Assembly (NCBI GenBank): GCA_002440975.1
Contig: DJWN01000068.1
Location: 1 to 56,121 of the forward strand
Direction of reading: 5' to 3'
DNA: 56,121 nucleotides
Source: Bacteroidales bacterium UBA6229
GTDB taxonomy: Bacteria > Bacteroidota > Bacteroidia > Bacteroidales > F082
The notes beneath the pieces are model-generated. The model was not told where the DNA came from. It saw only the letters and a list, made by a program, of their open reading frames with translations, and made no database searches. The position numbers and the translations under genes were made by a program. Shown here piece after piece: positions 17,371 to 26,487 of the stretch. Every line of letters starts with the position of its first letter. Position 1 is the first letter of the stretch.

Positions 17371-18355
17371 CCGGTAAAAGTTGAAAATAATGATTGATTC
17401 CCATTGCTATCAACATGCAGTAAAGTAAAATGGTTCGTAGTCGCAGCTTATTGTTGAAAGCCAGATCGTAAGCCAAATAAACAGCTAACGGAATAAGCAC
17501 CAAAGCATGAAGCTGTGCCGGTTTCCAGAAAAACAAAAACAAAGTAACTAAAAACAACAAATTGGTCATACTGATTTTCTTACGCAAACCAAGGTTACGC
17601 TCGCTTTCTCCTGTCCATACAAAATTCACTGCCGCAATGACTATCAAAACCAAAAAAACAAAGACTAACCAATCCGTCAAACTAAACATTGAAAAAAAGA
17701 TAAATTCAGGAACTCCCATAGTAAATTCGAATACCTGATAAAAAACGGCAAGTTCATCCGTTATAAAAAACCAACTCCATATAAAATATACAGGCGTGAT
17801 AAAACCTAAAAACGCAGCACCAAGATTACGCCAGTCGAATTGCAACGCAATCACCAATCCCAACAAATACCATACGATCAAGGCAAAGGCCGCAGGATAA
17901 AACAATCCGGCCAGGGCAATAAAAAGGCTGCCATTAAAAACATAAAATACAGCATCCCTGTTATCATAGATTAAAAACAACATATGCAGTGCAGCCAAAA
18001 TAAACAAAGCAGCTGGTATCATGGGACTAAAACCAATTATTTTGGGGCTAAAACTAAAAAGCAGCACCCAGCTGAGTGCACCGGTAAAACCATTGCGTGC
18101 AATAAGCAGGTTAGAAGCCAGCACCTCATTAAAGTAAAACGACAACAACAAAACCATCAAAAAGGAAATCAATACTGCCACAAAAGTGAATCCATTCAGC
18201 CATTCGGCCAACAAAACATACAACAAACCCGACCCATGAGGTGTAAGTACTATCGCAGGAGGCATCAGAAAAGCAGGAAGCCACATCACCACAGCTATTA
18301 GCAATACAGCAAGGTACTGCACCGCAAAGCTCGATCTGAAAAAACGAATTAACAT
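17348..18355 (-). CDS. DUF6427 family multi-pass membrane protein
   Basis: A 335-residue integral membrane protein with about ten hydrophobic helices and few charged residues, starting MLIRFFRSS and containing PPAIVLTPHGSGLLYVLL and the aromatic-rich SWFFITDELAVFY. It fits the Bacteroidota-restricted DUF6427 group, usually found beside purD or other housekeeping genes. No function is known. One base separates it from purD, and it overlaps rnhB by 23 bases. Confidence 0.75.
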   Translation of the reverse strand: MLIRFFRSSFAVQYLAVLLIAVVMWLPAFLMPPAIVLTPHGSGLLYVLLAEWLNGFTFVAVLISFLMVLLLSFYFNEVLASNLLIARNGFTGALSWVLLFSFSPKIIGFSPMIPAALFILAALHMLFLIYDNRDAVFYVFNGSLFIALAGLFYPAAFALIVWYLLGLVIALQFDWRNLGAAFLGFITPVYFIWSWFFITDELAVFYQVFEFTMGVPEFIFFSMFSLTDWLVFVFLVLIVIAAVNFVWTGESERNLGLRKKISMTNLLFLVTLFLFFWKPAQLHALVLIPLAVYLAYDLAFNNKLRLRTILLYCMLIAMGINHYFQLLPDGIKSLF

Positions 18356-18356
18356 A

Positions 18357-19646
18357 TTACTTTTTGTAAGCCATCAGGTCTTCGCCAATATCCTTGCGAA
18401 AGGCTACAGCTGTGAACTCTACCTTTTTAACATTTTTATAAACAGCTTTTCTCGTACTTTCGATTGAAAAATCCAGTGCTGTTAAGGCAAACACCCTTCC
18501 CCCACTGGTTTTTATACCTGCTGTTTCAACGTCCACGCTGGTACCTGAATGAAAAACAACACACTCCTTGGTGGAGTCGAGACCGGAAACCGGAAAGCCT
18601 TTCTTATAATTTCCCGGATAGCCACCCGAAACCATCACAACTGTAACCGCATGTCTGTCGTCTGTTTCAAGTTCCTGTTCGTGCAGGTTTCCTTCCCATA
18701 CTGCCCTCAACAAAGCTAACAAATCAGACTGGATGCGTGGCAAAATACATTCTGCCTCCGGATCGCCCAGGCGGACATTATATTCAATCACAAAAGGATC
18801 GCCCTGCACATTCATTAAGCCGATAAATAAAAAACCTTTGTAATCAATGCCACGTTTCTTCAAACCTTTCATGGTTGGAATCACGATGCGTTGCTCCACT
18901 TTTTCCATGAATTGTTTGTCGGCAAAAATCACAGGCGACACAGCTCCCATCCCTCCGGTATTAGGCCCCGTATCGCCCTCTCCTATCCGTTTGTAATCCT
19001 TTGCCGATGGCAGTAATTTATAATTCTCCCCATCAGTAAGCACAAAAACAGAAAGCTCAATCCCGCTCAAAAATTGTTCGATCACCACTTTTTCAGATGC
19101 TTCACCAAACTTGCCTCCGAGCATAGCTCTCAATTCTTTCTCCGCTTCTTCCAGGCTGTGAAGTATCAAAACTCCTTTGCCGGCTGCCAGTCCGTCGGCC
19201 TTTAATACATAGGGAGCTGCCACCGTGCGCAGGTATTCAATACCTTCGGTAAGATTATTTTGATTTACCTCAAAAGCACTGGCCGTGGGAATACCGTTTT
19301 CGGTCATAAACTGCTTGGCAAATGCTTTACTGCCCTCCAGTTGTGCACCGGCTTTTCCAGGCCCGATGATAGCCACATCGTTCAACTTTTCATCAGCACC
19401 AAAAAAATCCACAATACCTTCAACTAATGGCTGTTCCGGGCCTACCACCACCATTTTTATCTGCTCTTCGATGCAAAGTTTGCGAATTCCCTCAAAATCG
19501 TTCACATCCAAAGGAACATTAGTTCCAGCTTCAGCAGTTCCGGCATTTCCGGGCGTAAAAAAGAGCTTGTCGCACTGTTTACTTTGACTGATCTTCCAGC
19601 CCAGGGCATGTTCACGCCCCCCGGCACCTATGATTAATACGTTCAT
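18357..19646 (-). CDS. purD: Phosphoribosylamine--glycine ligase
   Basis: A 429-residue ATP-grasp enzyme that joins glycine to 5-phosphoribosylamine, the second step of purine biosynthesis. N-terminal domain: VLIIGAGGREHALGWKI. ATP-grasp core: VLKADGLAAGKGVLI, GDTGPNTGGMGAVSP, EYNVRLGDPEAECILPR. C-terminal domain: VTVVMVSGGYPGNYKKG and GGRVFALTAL. All expected blocks and full length are present. It overlaps the upstream glycosyltransferase by 4 bases (ATGA), a sign of translational coupling despite unrelated function. Confidence 0.96.
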   Translation of the reverse strand: MNVLIIGAGGREHALGWKISQSKQCDKLFFTPGNAGTAEAGTNVPLDVNDFEGIRKLCIEEQIKMVVVGPEQPLVEGIVDFFGADEKLNDVAIIGPGKAGAQLEGSKAFAKQFMTENGIPTASAFEVNQNNLTEGIEYLRTVAAPYVLKADGLAAGKGVLILHSLEEAEKELRAMLGGKFGEASEKVVIEQFLSGIELSVFVLTDGENYKLLPSAKDYKRIGEGDTGPNTGGMGAVSPVIFADKQFMEKVEQRIVIPTMKGLKKRGIDYKGFLFIGLMNVQGDPFVIEYNVRLGDPEAECILPRIQSDLLALLRAVWEGNLHEQELETDDRHAVTVVMVSGGYPGNYKKGFPVSGLDSTKECVVFHSGTSVDVETAGIKTSGGRVFALTALDFSIESTRKAVYKNVKKVEFTAVAFRKDIGEDLMAYKK

Positions 19647-20797
19647 GACAGCTTCATTTTATTCGATTCAGAAATGGTCTTCAGCATACTTTGCCAAAGC
19701 TTTTGGGCAGCCTGATCCCAACTAAATAATTTAGCCCGCTCAAAACCTCTTGAAACTAATTCTTTTCTCAGATCAGGGTTCATAGCCATTTGTTGCATGG
19801 CATCGGCAATGGCTTTTTTATCAAAAGGATCTACCAAAAGTGCTGCATCACCCGCCACCTCAGGCATAGCTGTTACGTTGGCAGTAATTACAGGAACACC
19901 ACATCGAAAAGCTTCTACGATAGGGATGCCAAAACCCTCAAAATAAGAAACATATGTAATAGCCAAGGCAGAAGCAGTAACCCGATGCAGCTCTTCTGAA
20001 TTTAACCTGCCGCAAAAAATAACCCGTGATTGATGTTCCATGCCTTCAAAAGCTTTACGGATGGGTTCGGTCCACCACATTTTCTCCCCGGCCACCAAAA
20101 GCCTGATTGAGGAATCGTATTGTCTGCAAAAGATATCAAAGGCCTTAAACAGCCGTGCCAGATTCTTGCGTGGATGCAATGAGCCTACAAACAAAAAATA
20201 TGGCTGACCAGCTGTATAGCGGGCTCTCACCACCTTCTGATCTGCTTCATTCAAAGGGCTAAAACGCTCATTGGCACCATTATAAACCACATCAACCTTG
20301 TCTGGAGCAACTTCATACTGCTCAACAATATCCTGCTTCGAAAATTCAGAGACCGTGGCAATACGACTTACTTTTTGAGCAAATCGCGGAAAAAAATAGC
20401 GATAATACCAGCGTGTCCAAAAGGGCAAATCAGCAGGAAAATGCTCAAAATTCAAATCGTGCATCACAGTCAAATCAGGAATTTTGCTTCCAAGGCTCAG
20501 GTAGCCATCCGGCGAAAAAAACAGATCGGGTTTTAGTTTTTTCAGATAACGTTTCACCGACCACTCAAACCAAATGATAAACAAAAACGGATGCCTGGCC
20601 GGTGGATGTAAAACAACCGGTTTCACATTTTCGGCAAACAAAAATGAAGGATCCGGCTGCCTGTCGAAGATAAAATAAAAGGTCACCTCAGGCTGATGTT
20701 TCACAATACGAATCAGGTTTTCGTATGTAAACCAACCGATACCTTCCAGTTTATTTTTTATCAGTAAACGTGTATTTACTGCAATTCGAAGCCCCAT
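19643..20797 (-). CDS. Family 4 (GT1-like) glycosyltransferase
   Basis: A 384-residue cytoplasmic GT-B glycosyltransferase. The C-terminal Glycos_transf_1 domain is clear: PYFLFVGSLHPRKNLARL, then the E-x7-E nucleotide-sugar motif in SYFEGFGIPIVEAFRCGVP, and MPEVAGDAALLVDPFD. The N-terminal half has VNTRLLIKNKLEGIGWFTYE and HDLNFEHFP. It probably adds a mannose or related sugar to a lipid-linked glycan. Its gene begins about 330 bases from the divergent flippase gene, so it belongs with the polysaccharide locus even though it is co-transcribed with purD. Donor and acceptor are unknown. Confidence 0.88.
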   Translation of the reverse strand: MGLRIAVNTRLLIKNKLEGIGWFTYENLIRIVKHQPEVTFYFIFDRQPDPSFLFAENVKPVVLHPPARHPFLFIIWFEWSVKRYLKKLKPDLFFSPDGYLSLGSKIPDLTVMHDLNFEHFPADLPFWTRWYYRYFFPRFAQKVSRIATVSEFSKQDIVEQYEVAPDKVDVVYNGANERFSPLNEADQKVVRARYTAGQPYFLFVGSLHPRKNLARLFKAFDIFCRQYDSSIRLLVAGEKMWWTEPIRKAFEGMEHQSRVIFCGRLNSEELHRVTASALAITYVSYFEGFGIPIVEAFRCGVPVITANVTAMPEVAGDAALLVDPFDKKAIADAMQQMAMNPDLRKELVSRGFERAKLFSWDQAAQKLWQSMLKTISESNKMKLS

Positions 20798-20834
20798 ATC
20801 CGATATATTGCCTTAGGATGTAATAATTATCAGC

Positions 20835-20842
20835 TAACTTTG
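20835..20842 (+). promoter_or_regulatory. -7 promoter element upstream of the FkbM remnant
   Basis: TAACTTTG fits TAnnTTTG, 22 bases before the ATG at 20864. The nearest TTG is slightly too far (24-base spacer). It may now serve the downstream polysaccharide genes. Confidence 0.4.
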
Positions 20843-20863
20843 CCGCAAATATCAGAATTTTAA

Positions 20864-21007
20864 ATGAAGGCACAATTAAAAAAACCATTGCAAGAGCTGT
20901 TGGGTTTTGATCGTTTTTTATTTTGGTTTTCACTATTTATCATCAACACCCTGAAGTGGAACAAGAAAACAGGTGATTTAGTACTCTATCCACTTCAAGT
21001 TGATTAA
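20864..21007 (+). pseudogene. N-terminal remnant of an FkbM-type methyltransferase
   Basis: A 47-residue frame begins LKKPLQELLGFDRFLFWFS and continues with NTLKWNKKTGD. This resembles the N terminus of Bacteroidota FkbM family methyltransferases ('LLGF.rfLf.FS..ki.tLkwd.keGDf'). It then loses resemblance and stops. No continuation of the methyltransferase core is seen in the 115 bases before the flippase. FkbM proteins O-methylate sugars or other hydroxyls and are common in polysaccharide loci, so a deletion leaving the 5' end with its promoter is the likely history. It may instead be an expressed micro-protein. Confidence 0.5.
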
Positions 21008-21125
21008 AAAGATTAAATGTAAAGTAAAATTACCCCAAGAATAAACACTTGTTGAATTTAATCCATTACGGCAAAGCACAAAACTTCTTTTTGTACCTTA
21101 GCCCGTTCAAGCAGATGAACAATTG

Positions 21126-22622
21126 ATGCAAAACCGATTCATTAAAAACCTGGCCCTACTGCTTTTCCTGAATCTGCTGATCAAGCCGTTTTGGATACTG
21201 GGGGTGGACAGAGCTGTTCAGAACACGGTGGGAGATGCCATGTATGGATTGTATTTTTCACTTTTTAACTTTTCGTCGCTTTTCTATATACTGCTCGATC
21301 TGGGGATCACCAATTTCAACAACCGAAACATCGCGCAGAATAACCAACTCCTGAACAAACATCTGGCTGGTATTTCAGCACTAAAAATCCTGTTGGCCGT
21401 GGCCTATGGCCTGCTCATATTTTTAATCGGTTGTATAATCGGCTACGACAGCACTCAGCTGAAGCTATTGGCATGGGTTGGATTGAATCAGGTTTTGCTT
21501 TCGTTTGTGCTTTACCTCCGTTCAAATATTTCAGGATTGCTCCTCTTCAAAACAGACAGCCTCTTATCTGTTTTCGACCGTTTGCTGATGATCGTCATCT
21601 GTAGTTTTTTGCTCTGGTCGGGTTTGTTTGCCGGGCAGTTCAAAATAGAATGGTATGTTTATTCCCAAACAGCAGCTTATGCAGTAACTGTTTTATTGGC
21701 AGCAATTATAATATTAAGGTATTCAGGAAAAATCAAACTAAGTTTCAACCTGCCTTTTTCGTTAATGATCCTCAAAAAAAGTATTCCTTATGCCTTGCTT
21801 GTTTTGCTAATGAGTTTTTATAACCGGCTGGAACCTGTTCTACTAGAGCGCTTGCTCGAGGGAGTCGAAGGCAAGTTGCAAACCGGAATCTACAGTCGTG
21901 CCTTTCGCTTACTGGATGCTGGCAATAATATTTCATTGCTTTTCTCTGTGTTGCTGCTTCCCATGTTTGCTGCGTTAATCAAAAAGAAAGAATCAGTTGG
22001 CTCACTGGTAAAACTCTCTTTTAGCATCATCATCAGTATGACGGCCATTGCTGCCATCCTTTCCTTTTTTTACAGCGAAGAAATCATGCAATTGCTTTAT
22101 GGTAAACAAGTTGGAGAAACAGCAACTGAATTTCAATGGCGCATCACGCAATCGGCCAGGGTGTTTCAATTGCTGATGGGTAGTTTTGTTGCCGTTTCGA
22201 TCACCTATATTTTTGGTACCTTACTTACGGCCAATGGCAATCTTAAGCTTCTCAATATCGTTGCTGTCAGTGGTGTGATTGTGAATGTTAGCATCAACCT
22301 GATCTTAATCCCACAGTGGCAGGCATATGGAGCAGCCTGGGCCAGCTTAAGTGTGCAAGTGTTTACAGCAATTTTACAACTTATCCTGGCAATAAAAATT
22401 TTCAAGCTCAATTTTGGAATGGATTTCTGGCTTAGGTTGATTATTTTTATATCATTGGCTGGCTTAGCAGGATATTTCAGCGAACAGCTGCCATTTCACT
22501 GGATAGTGAATTTAATGATGGCCGGTACTTTTAGTTTAATTGTTGCCTTTTTAAGCGGATTACTAAATCTGAAGGCATTGTTTGTATTGTTTATTCCTAT
22601 CAACAGAAAAAGCAAAAAGTAA
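21126..22622 (+). CDS. Polysaccharide flippase (Wzx/MATE-like, MOP superfamily)
   Basis: A 498-residue inner-membrane protein with 12-14 hydrophobic helices. The N-terminal region (PFWILGVDRAVQNTVG, then YGLYFSLFNFSSLFYILLDLG and NNRNIAQN) is typical of the Wzx/polysaccharide biosynthesis branch of MOP transporters, which flip lipid-linked oligosaccharide units across the inner membrane. ATG at 21126 is preferred to the TTG one codon earlier. It heads the cluster of two Wzz-like genes and an O-antigen ligase-like gene, although those have their own strong promoter. Substrate is unknown. Confidence 0.85.
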   Translation: MQNRFIKNLALLLFLNLLIKPFWILGVDRAVQNTVGDAMYGLYFSLFNFSSLFYILLDLGITNFNNRNIAQNNQLLNKHLAGISALKILLAVAYGLLIFLIGCIIGYDSTQLKLLAWVGLNQVLLSFVLYLRSNISGLLLFKTDSLLSVFDRLLMIVICSFLLWSGLFAGQFKIEWYVYSQTAAYAVTVLLAAIIILRYSGKIKLSFNLPFSLMILKKSIPYALLVLLMSFYNRLEPVLLERLLEGVEGKLQTGIYSRAFRLLDAGNNISLLFSVLLLPMFAALIKKKESVGSLVKLSFSIIISMTAIAAILSFFYSEEIMQLLYGKQVGETATEFQWRITQSARVFQLLMGSFVAVSITYIFGTLLTANGNLKLLNIVAVSGVIVNVSINLILIPQWQAYGAAWASLSVQVFTAILQLILAIKIFKLNFGMDFWLRLIIFISLAGLAGYFSEQLPFHWIVNLMMAGTFSLIVAFLSGLLNLKALFVLFIPINRKSKK

Positions 22623-22641
22623 TCAAAAGAAAAATAATCCC

Positions 22642-22671
22642 TTGCCATAAGCGGTAAAATATCTATTTTTG
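22642..22671 (+). promoter_or_regulatory. Consensus Bacteroidota promoter for the wzz-wzz-ligase genes
   Basis: TTG at 22642-22644, a 19-base spacer, then TATTTTTG at 22664-22671. Both elements and spacing match the phylum consensus. The expected start is near 22678, 20 bases before the first wzz-like ATG. Confidence 0.65.
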
Positions 22672-22698
22672 ACGACCTTTTCAAAACTGTGAAAACTC

Positions 22699-23781
22699 AT
22701 GCACGAACCGATAAAAGGTGAACTTAATTCATTCAGCCTGTTAAATTTGGTAGTCCAAAACCGAAAAACTATTGGTATCATACTGGCAGTAACGGCATTA
22801 TTAAGTTTTATCTTCACCTCTCCAACATTTATCACACCCCTTTATAAATCTGTTACCATCCTCTACCCTACTTCGACCAACTCCATTTCAAAAGTTTTAC
22901 TAAGCACTAACTTCCAGACCAGCAAAGACCTTCTGGAGTTTGGTGAAGACGAGCAAACCGAACAGATGCTGCAGGTGTTGAACTCCAATAAAATACGGGA
23001 TAAGATCATCGAAAAATATGATTTGATGAATCATTATGACATCAAAAGCAACGAAAAATACCGTAATACCAAACTATACGAAACCTACGAAAACAGAATT
23101 AAATTTCGCCGCACAGAGTACACAGCTGTAAAAATTACGGTTTTGGATAAAAGCCCTGCTATGGCTGCCAATATTGCCAATGATATTGCAGAGTTGTTCG
23201 ATTCAACAATGAATGTCATGCGCAAAGAAGTTTCGGGCAAAGCGTTCAAAATTGTTGAAGCAGAATATTTCCAGCTCAGAAATGAAGTACAGCAAATGGA
23301 AGATTCGCTCAACAGCTTACGCAAGCTGGGCATTCATGATTACGAAAGCCAGGCCGAGATGATCAACCAACAGCTTGCTATTGAGCTGGCTCGTAATAAT
23401 CGTGCAGGCATTAATGCACTGGAACAAAAGCTTGATATTCTGGCTCAATATGGCGGATATTATGTATCGATCAGGGATATGCTTGAGTTTGAGCGCAAAC
23501 AATTATCACAAATCAAAGCCAAATATGAGGAAGCCAAAGTAGATGCCACGCAAAATCTTCCGCATAAATTTGTGGTTACCTCTGCCTATGAAGCCGAAAG
23601 GAAATCCTATCCCATCCGTTGGCTCATTATGTTGATAGCCCTGACAAGCACTTTTATGTTGGTGTTGTTAATACTTGCCATACTGCAGCGCAATCCGGTA
23701 CATCTCACTGAAAAAAAAAGCGTAAACAGTTTCAAGCAGGCGTCTTCTATAAAATCATCAAAACATTTAGAAAAGGTTTAA
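22699..23781 (+). CDS. Wzz-like chain-length determinant protein, copy 1
   Basis: A 360-residue polysaccharide co-polymerase-like protein. It has an N-terminal cytoplasmic stub, TM1 (IGIILAVTALLSFIF), a long periplasmic region rich in coiled-coil helices (residues about 170-290), and TM2 (LIMLIALTSTFMLVLLILAIL) near the end. The Wzz block FITPLYKSVTILYPTST follows TM1, and ERKSYPIRW precedes TM2 as the proline-rich segment. Such proteins set the chain length of O-antigen or capsule. No cytoplasmic tyrosine kinase domain is attached. It shares clear blocks with the next gene (FITPLYKS, EQTEQMLQV, YPIRW/YPVRW), so the two are paralogues. Confidence 0.85.
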   Translation: MHEPIKGELNSFSLLNLVVQNRKTIGIILAVTALLSFIFTSPTFITPLYKSVTILYPTSTNSISKVLLSTNFQTSKDLLEFGEDEQTEQMLQVLNSNKIRDKIIEKYDLMNHYDIKSNEKYRNTKLYETYENRIKFRRTEYTAVKITVLDKSPAMAANIANDIAELFDSTMNVMRKEVSGKAFKIVEAEYFQLRNEVQQMEDSLNSLRKLGIHDYESQAEMINQQLAIELARNNRAGINALEQKLDILAQYGGYYVSIRDMLEFERKQLSQIKAKYEEAKVDATQNLPHKFVVTSAYEAERKSYPIRWLIMLIALTSTFMLVLLILAILQRNPVHLTEKKSVNSFKQASSIKSSKHLEKV

Positions 23782-23810
23782 GAACTAAGAACAAGCAATA
23801 TATCATCAAG

Positions 23811-24782
23811 ATGGATAATTACTTTAATAACACCTCACTGATTCGGCTCCTGCTAAAATGGAAATACCATTTAGTTGTGATTTTTGTGGTGGCTATTTTG
23901 TTGGGTGCGATTTTTAGCGGACCTGCTTTTATCACCCCACTCTACAAATCAGAAGCAATTGCTTATCCGGCCAACATCAATGCCTATTCCGATGAAAGTG
24001 AAACAGAACAAATGCTGCAAGTAATACAGTCGCAGGATATTGTTGATTCGGTTGTCAACAAATTTAAGCTGATGGAGCATTATGAAATTGATCCCGAATA
24101 TGCTTATTGGCGAACTGCACTGATGAGAGCCTATCACGAAAATGTGAAAATAGGCAAAACCATGTATGAGGCTATTTCGATAATAGTTTTTGATAAAGAT
24201 CCACAAATTGCAGCAGACATGGCAGATGCAATCCTTTACTTTTACAACCTGAAAATTGCCGAACTGCATAGAAGCAAACGTCGTGAAGTTATTCAAATGT
24301 ACGACGGGCAACTTATTGCTAAAAGAGCACTGATTGATTCTTTAAAAGAACAGCTTAAAGATCTTGGTACTACGTATGGTTTAATTGATTACAGCGTCCA
24401 ATCGCAGGAAATCATGCGGGGATATTTAAAAACTTTTGATGGCAGCGATGCCCGTGCTGTGAACAATGCCGGCGTGAACGAACTGAAAGAGAATATTCAA
24501 CAGCTTGGCGGCAAGTTGTTGACAACCGTTGAGATGCTTCAACATGAATCGCGCACCTATGTAGATATCAAAGTGGATTACGAACAGGAGTTGCGTTTCT
24601 ATAACTCTAACTTAACCTACTCAAACGTCATTTCAAAACCCTATCCTTCGGATAAGAAAGCTTATCCGGTGCGCTGGATCATCGTAGCATTGGCAGGGGT
24701 AGGATCTTTGCTGATTGCTATACTGGTGATTTTTGCCATTGAAAACAAAAAAAAGCTGACTGATTATTCATCAGCTGCCTAA
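23811..24782 (+). CDS. Wzz-like chain-length determinant protein, copy 2
   Basis: A 323-residue paralogue of the upstream protein with the same plan: TM1 (LVVIFVVAILLGAIFS), FITPLYKSEAIAYPANI, ESETEQMLQVIQSQDIVDS, a periplasmic coiled-coil region, SDKKAYPVRW and TM2 (LAGVGSLLIAILVIFAI). It lacks about 35 residues present in copy 1, including part of the segment after the first strand. Two co-expressed copies suggest a hetero-oligomeric co-polymerase or two modal lengths, which is inference. The gap from copy 1 is 29 bases, and the ligase follows after 12 bases. Confidence 0.83.
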   Translation: MDNYFNNTSLIRLLLKWKYHLVVIFVVAILLGAIFSGPAFITPLYKSEAIAYPANINAYSDESETEQMLQVIQSQDIVDSVVNKFKLMEHYEIDPEYAYWRTALMRAYHENVKIGKTMYEAISIIVFDKDPQIAADMADAILYFYNLKIAELHRSKRREVIQMYDGQLIAKRALIDSLKEQLKDLGTTYGLIDYSVQSQEIMRGYLKTFDGSDARAVNNAGVNELKENIQQLGGKLLTTVEMLQHESRTYVDIKVDYEQELRFYNSNLTYSNVISKPYPSDKKAYPVRWIIVALAGVGSLLIAILVIFAIENKKKLTDYSSAA

Positions 24783-24794
24783 TTTCTGCCAGCT

Positions 24795-26243
24795 GTGACA
24801 GAACGCATTAAAATAGCATGGTTATACCTTATTGCAGCTGCATTTGTTGCAATCAATCTTTATTTGGTCGTACAGAAGGATATGTTTCTGGGCTTTAGCC
24901 TGCCCATAGTCCTGGGAATTTTGATGTTGTATATCTTTTCGCTCGATAAGGTATTTTTGCTAATTACACTGCTTACACCTCTCACACTTAATATTGAAGA
25001 TATGGATGCCGGGCTTGCTGTATCCTTACCGGTTGAGCCCATGCTTTTTGGTGTTTTGGTACTTTTTACGGCTAAGTTTCTTTATGAGCGTAATTATGAT
25101 ATGCAAATCGCTCGCCATCCGATTGCCCTGGTAATCTATCTGATGTTTGCCTGGATGATTGTTACTACTTTCACCAGTGAAATTCCACTTGTTTCTGCAA
25201 AATATATTCTATCCAGGCTTTGGTTCGTTGTTCCTTCCTTTTTTGTTGCTGCTTTGATATTCAAAAAGGTAAAAAACATTCATTGGTTTATTTGGCTTTA
25301 CTGTTTCAGCCTGCTTATCGTGATTGCCTATACCATTATAAATCACGCCAGTTACGGCTTTAACGATGATTCTGCCCACTGGGTGATGACGCCTTTTTAC
25401 AATGACCACACAGCTTATGGGGCTGCCCTTGCGATTTATTTCATTTTTAGCATCGCTTATGTGTTCTATCCCGGCCTGAGTAACTGGACCAGATTTTGGG
25501 TTATAATGGTTGTGATGATACTTGCTGTTGGAACTGTGCTTTCGTTGAGCAGAGCTGCCTGGATAAGTATCGCTGCTGCTCTGGCAGTTTTAATTGCGGT
25601 GCTGTTGCATATCAAATTCCGCTGGATTTTGGCAGCTTTTATTACGGTTTTGGTTGTCTTTTTCTCGTTTCAACACCAGATCATCGACATGCTCGAAAAG
25701 AATAAGCAGGATTCGTCTAACAACCTGGTAGAGCATGTGCGCTCAATCTCAAATATTTCATCAGATGCTTCCAATCTTGAACGGATAAACCGCTGGCAGG
25801 CTGCCATTCGTTTATTCAACGAAAGACCTTTCTTTGGCTGGGGGCCTGGCACATATCAGTTTGTGTATGCTCCTTTTCAACGCTCGAAAGAAAAAACAAT
25901 CATCAGCACCAATGCCGGTGATGGTGGAAATGCCCACAGCGAATATATCGGACCGCTCTCGGAAATGGGTGTGATTGGGATGTTGCTGGTTTTCCTTTTA
26001 GTGGGCGTTATGGTTTACAGGGGATTAAAAACCTATAAAAAAGCCCGAAACAAAGAATCGCGAATTTTAACACTTGCTGCAACCCTGGCACTGATCAGCT
26101 ATTTTGTTCATGGCTTGCTCAATAACTTTCTGGATACCGATAAGCTTTCGATTCCTGTTTGGGGTTTGATGGCTATCATTGCTGTGATGGATGTTTATTT
26201 TGCTGATCGCGACAAGATTGATGTTCCGCTTGAGAAAGAATAA
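24795..26243 (+). CDS. O-antigen ligase/polymerase family membrane protein (WaaL/Wzy)
   Basis: A 482-residue protein with about 11-12 transmembrane helices and a large periplasmic loop. The Wzy_C/O-antigen ligase signature lies in the second half: LERINRWQAAIRLFNERPFFGWGPGTYQ in pieces, then NAHSEYIGPLSEMGVIG. An upstream LSRAAWISIAAA matches the 'SRaawl' motif. These proteins join or polymerise undecaprenyl-linked glycans at the periplasmic face. The start is GTG at 24795, because TM1 begins right after it. Sequence does not separate ligase from polymerase; position with Wzx and Wzz favours a Wzy-type polymerase. A terminator follows the stop codon directly. Confidence 0.85.
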   Translation: MTERIKIAWLYLIAAAFVAINLYLVVQKDMFLGFSLPIVLGILMLYIFSLDKVFLLITLLTPLTLNIEDMDAGLAVSLPVEPMLFGVLVLFTAKFLYERNYDMQIARHPIALVIYLMFAWMIVTTFTSEIPLVSAKYILSRLWFVVPSFFVAALIFKKVKNIHWFIWLYCFSLLIVIAYTIINHASYGFNDDSAHWVMTPFYNDHTAYGAALAIYFIFSIAYVFYPGLSNWTRFWVIMVVMILAVGTVLSLSRAAWISIAAALAVLIAVLLHIKFRWILAAFITVLVVFFSFQHQIIDMLEKNKQDSSNNLVEHVRSISNISSDASNLERINRWQAAIRLFNERPFFGWGPGTYQFVYAPFQRSKEKTIISTNAGDGGNAHSEYIGPLSEMGVIGMLLVFLLVGVMVYRGLKTYKKARNKESRILTLAATLALISYFVHGLLNNFLDTDKLSIPVWGLMAIIAVMDVYFADRDKIDVPLEKE

Positions 26244-26266
26244 CCGGAGGATAATCCCCCGGTTTT
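26242..26266 (+). terminator. Intrinsic terminator of the polysaccharide operon
   Basis: AACCGGAGG (26242-26250) pairs with CCCCCGGTT (26256-26264), eight pairs with one A/C mismatch and a 5-base loop. The stem overlaps the ligase stop codon. The U-tract is short (TTTT), so efficiency is uncertain. Confidence 0.55.
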
Positions 26267-26285
26267 CCACATCTGTTTTGTAAAT

Positions 26286-26440
26286 ATTACTGGTGCTGCC
26301 GTTGTATATATTACCGATGCGCTGCACCTATTTGCTAAATCTGTACAATCATTGCTATAAAGATTACCGGTGCGCTGCACCTATCTTATAAATCTAAATT
26401 GTTTGCTATAGAGATTAACACGATGCTGTGACAAATGTCT
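26286..26440. repeat. REP-like tandem array with GGTGCGCTGCACC palindromes
   Basis: Two good units start ATTACCGATGCGCTGCACCT (26310-26362, 53 bases) and ATTACCGGTGCGCTGCACCT (26363-26413, 51 bases). Each has a small palindrome (GGTGC-GCT-GCACC), an AT-rich body and a GCTATA(A/G)AG end. Degenerate partial units flank them (from about 26286 and from 26414). Layout and the GGTGCGnnGCACC core resemble REP elements mobilised by RAYT transposases in Bacteroidota. No RAYT gene is in the window. Confidence 0.6.
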
Positions 26441-26487
26441 AGGCTTTATTTCTAATGACTATTTTCCAAAAAAAATGCAGTTTTCTT

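Noticed and set aside
26286..26440. Repeat array considered as a CRISPR
   Set aside because: Units are tandem without unique spacers, carry internal palindromes of REP type, and no cas gene is nearby.
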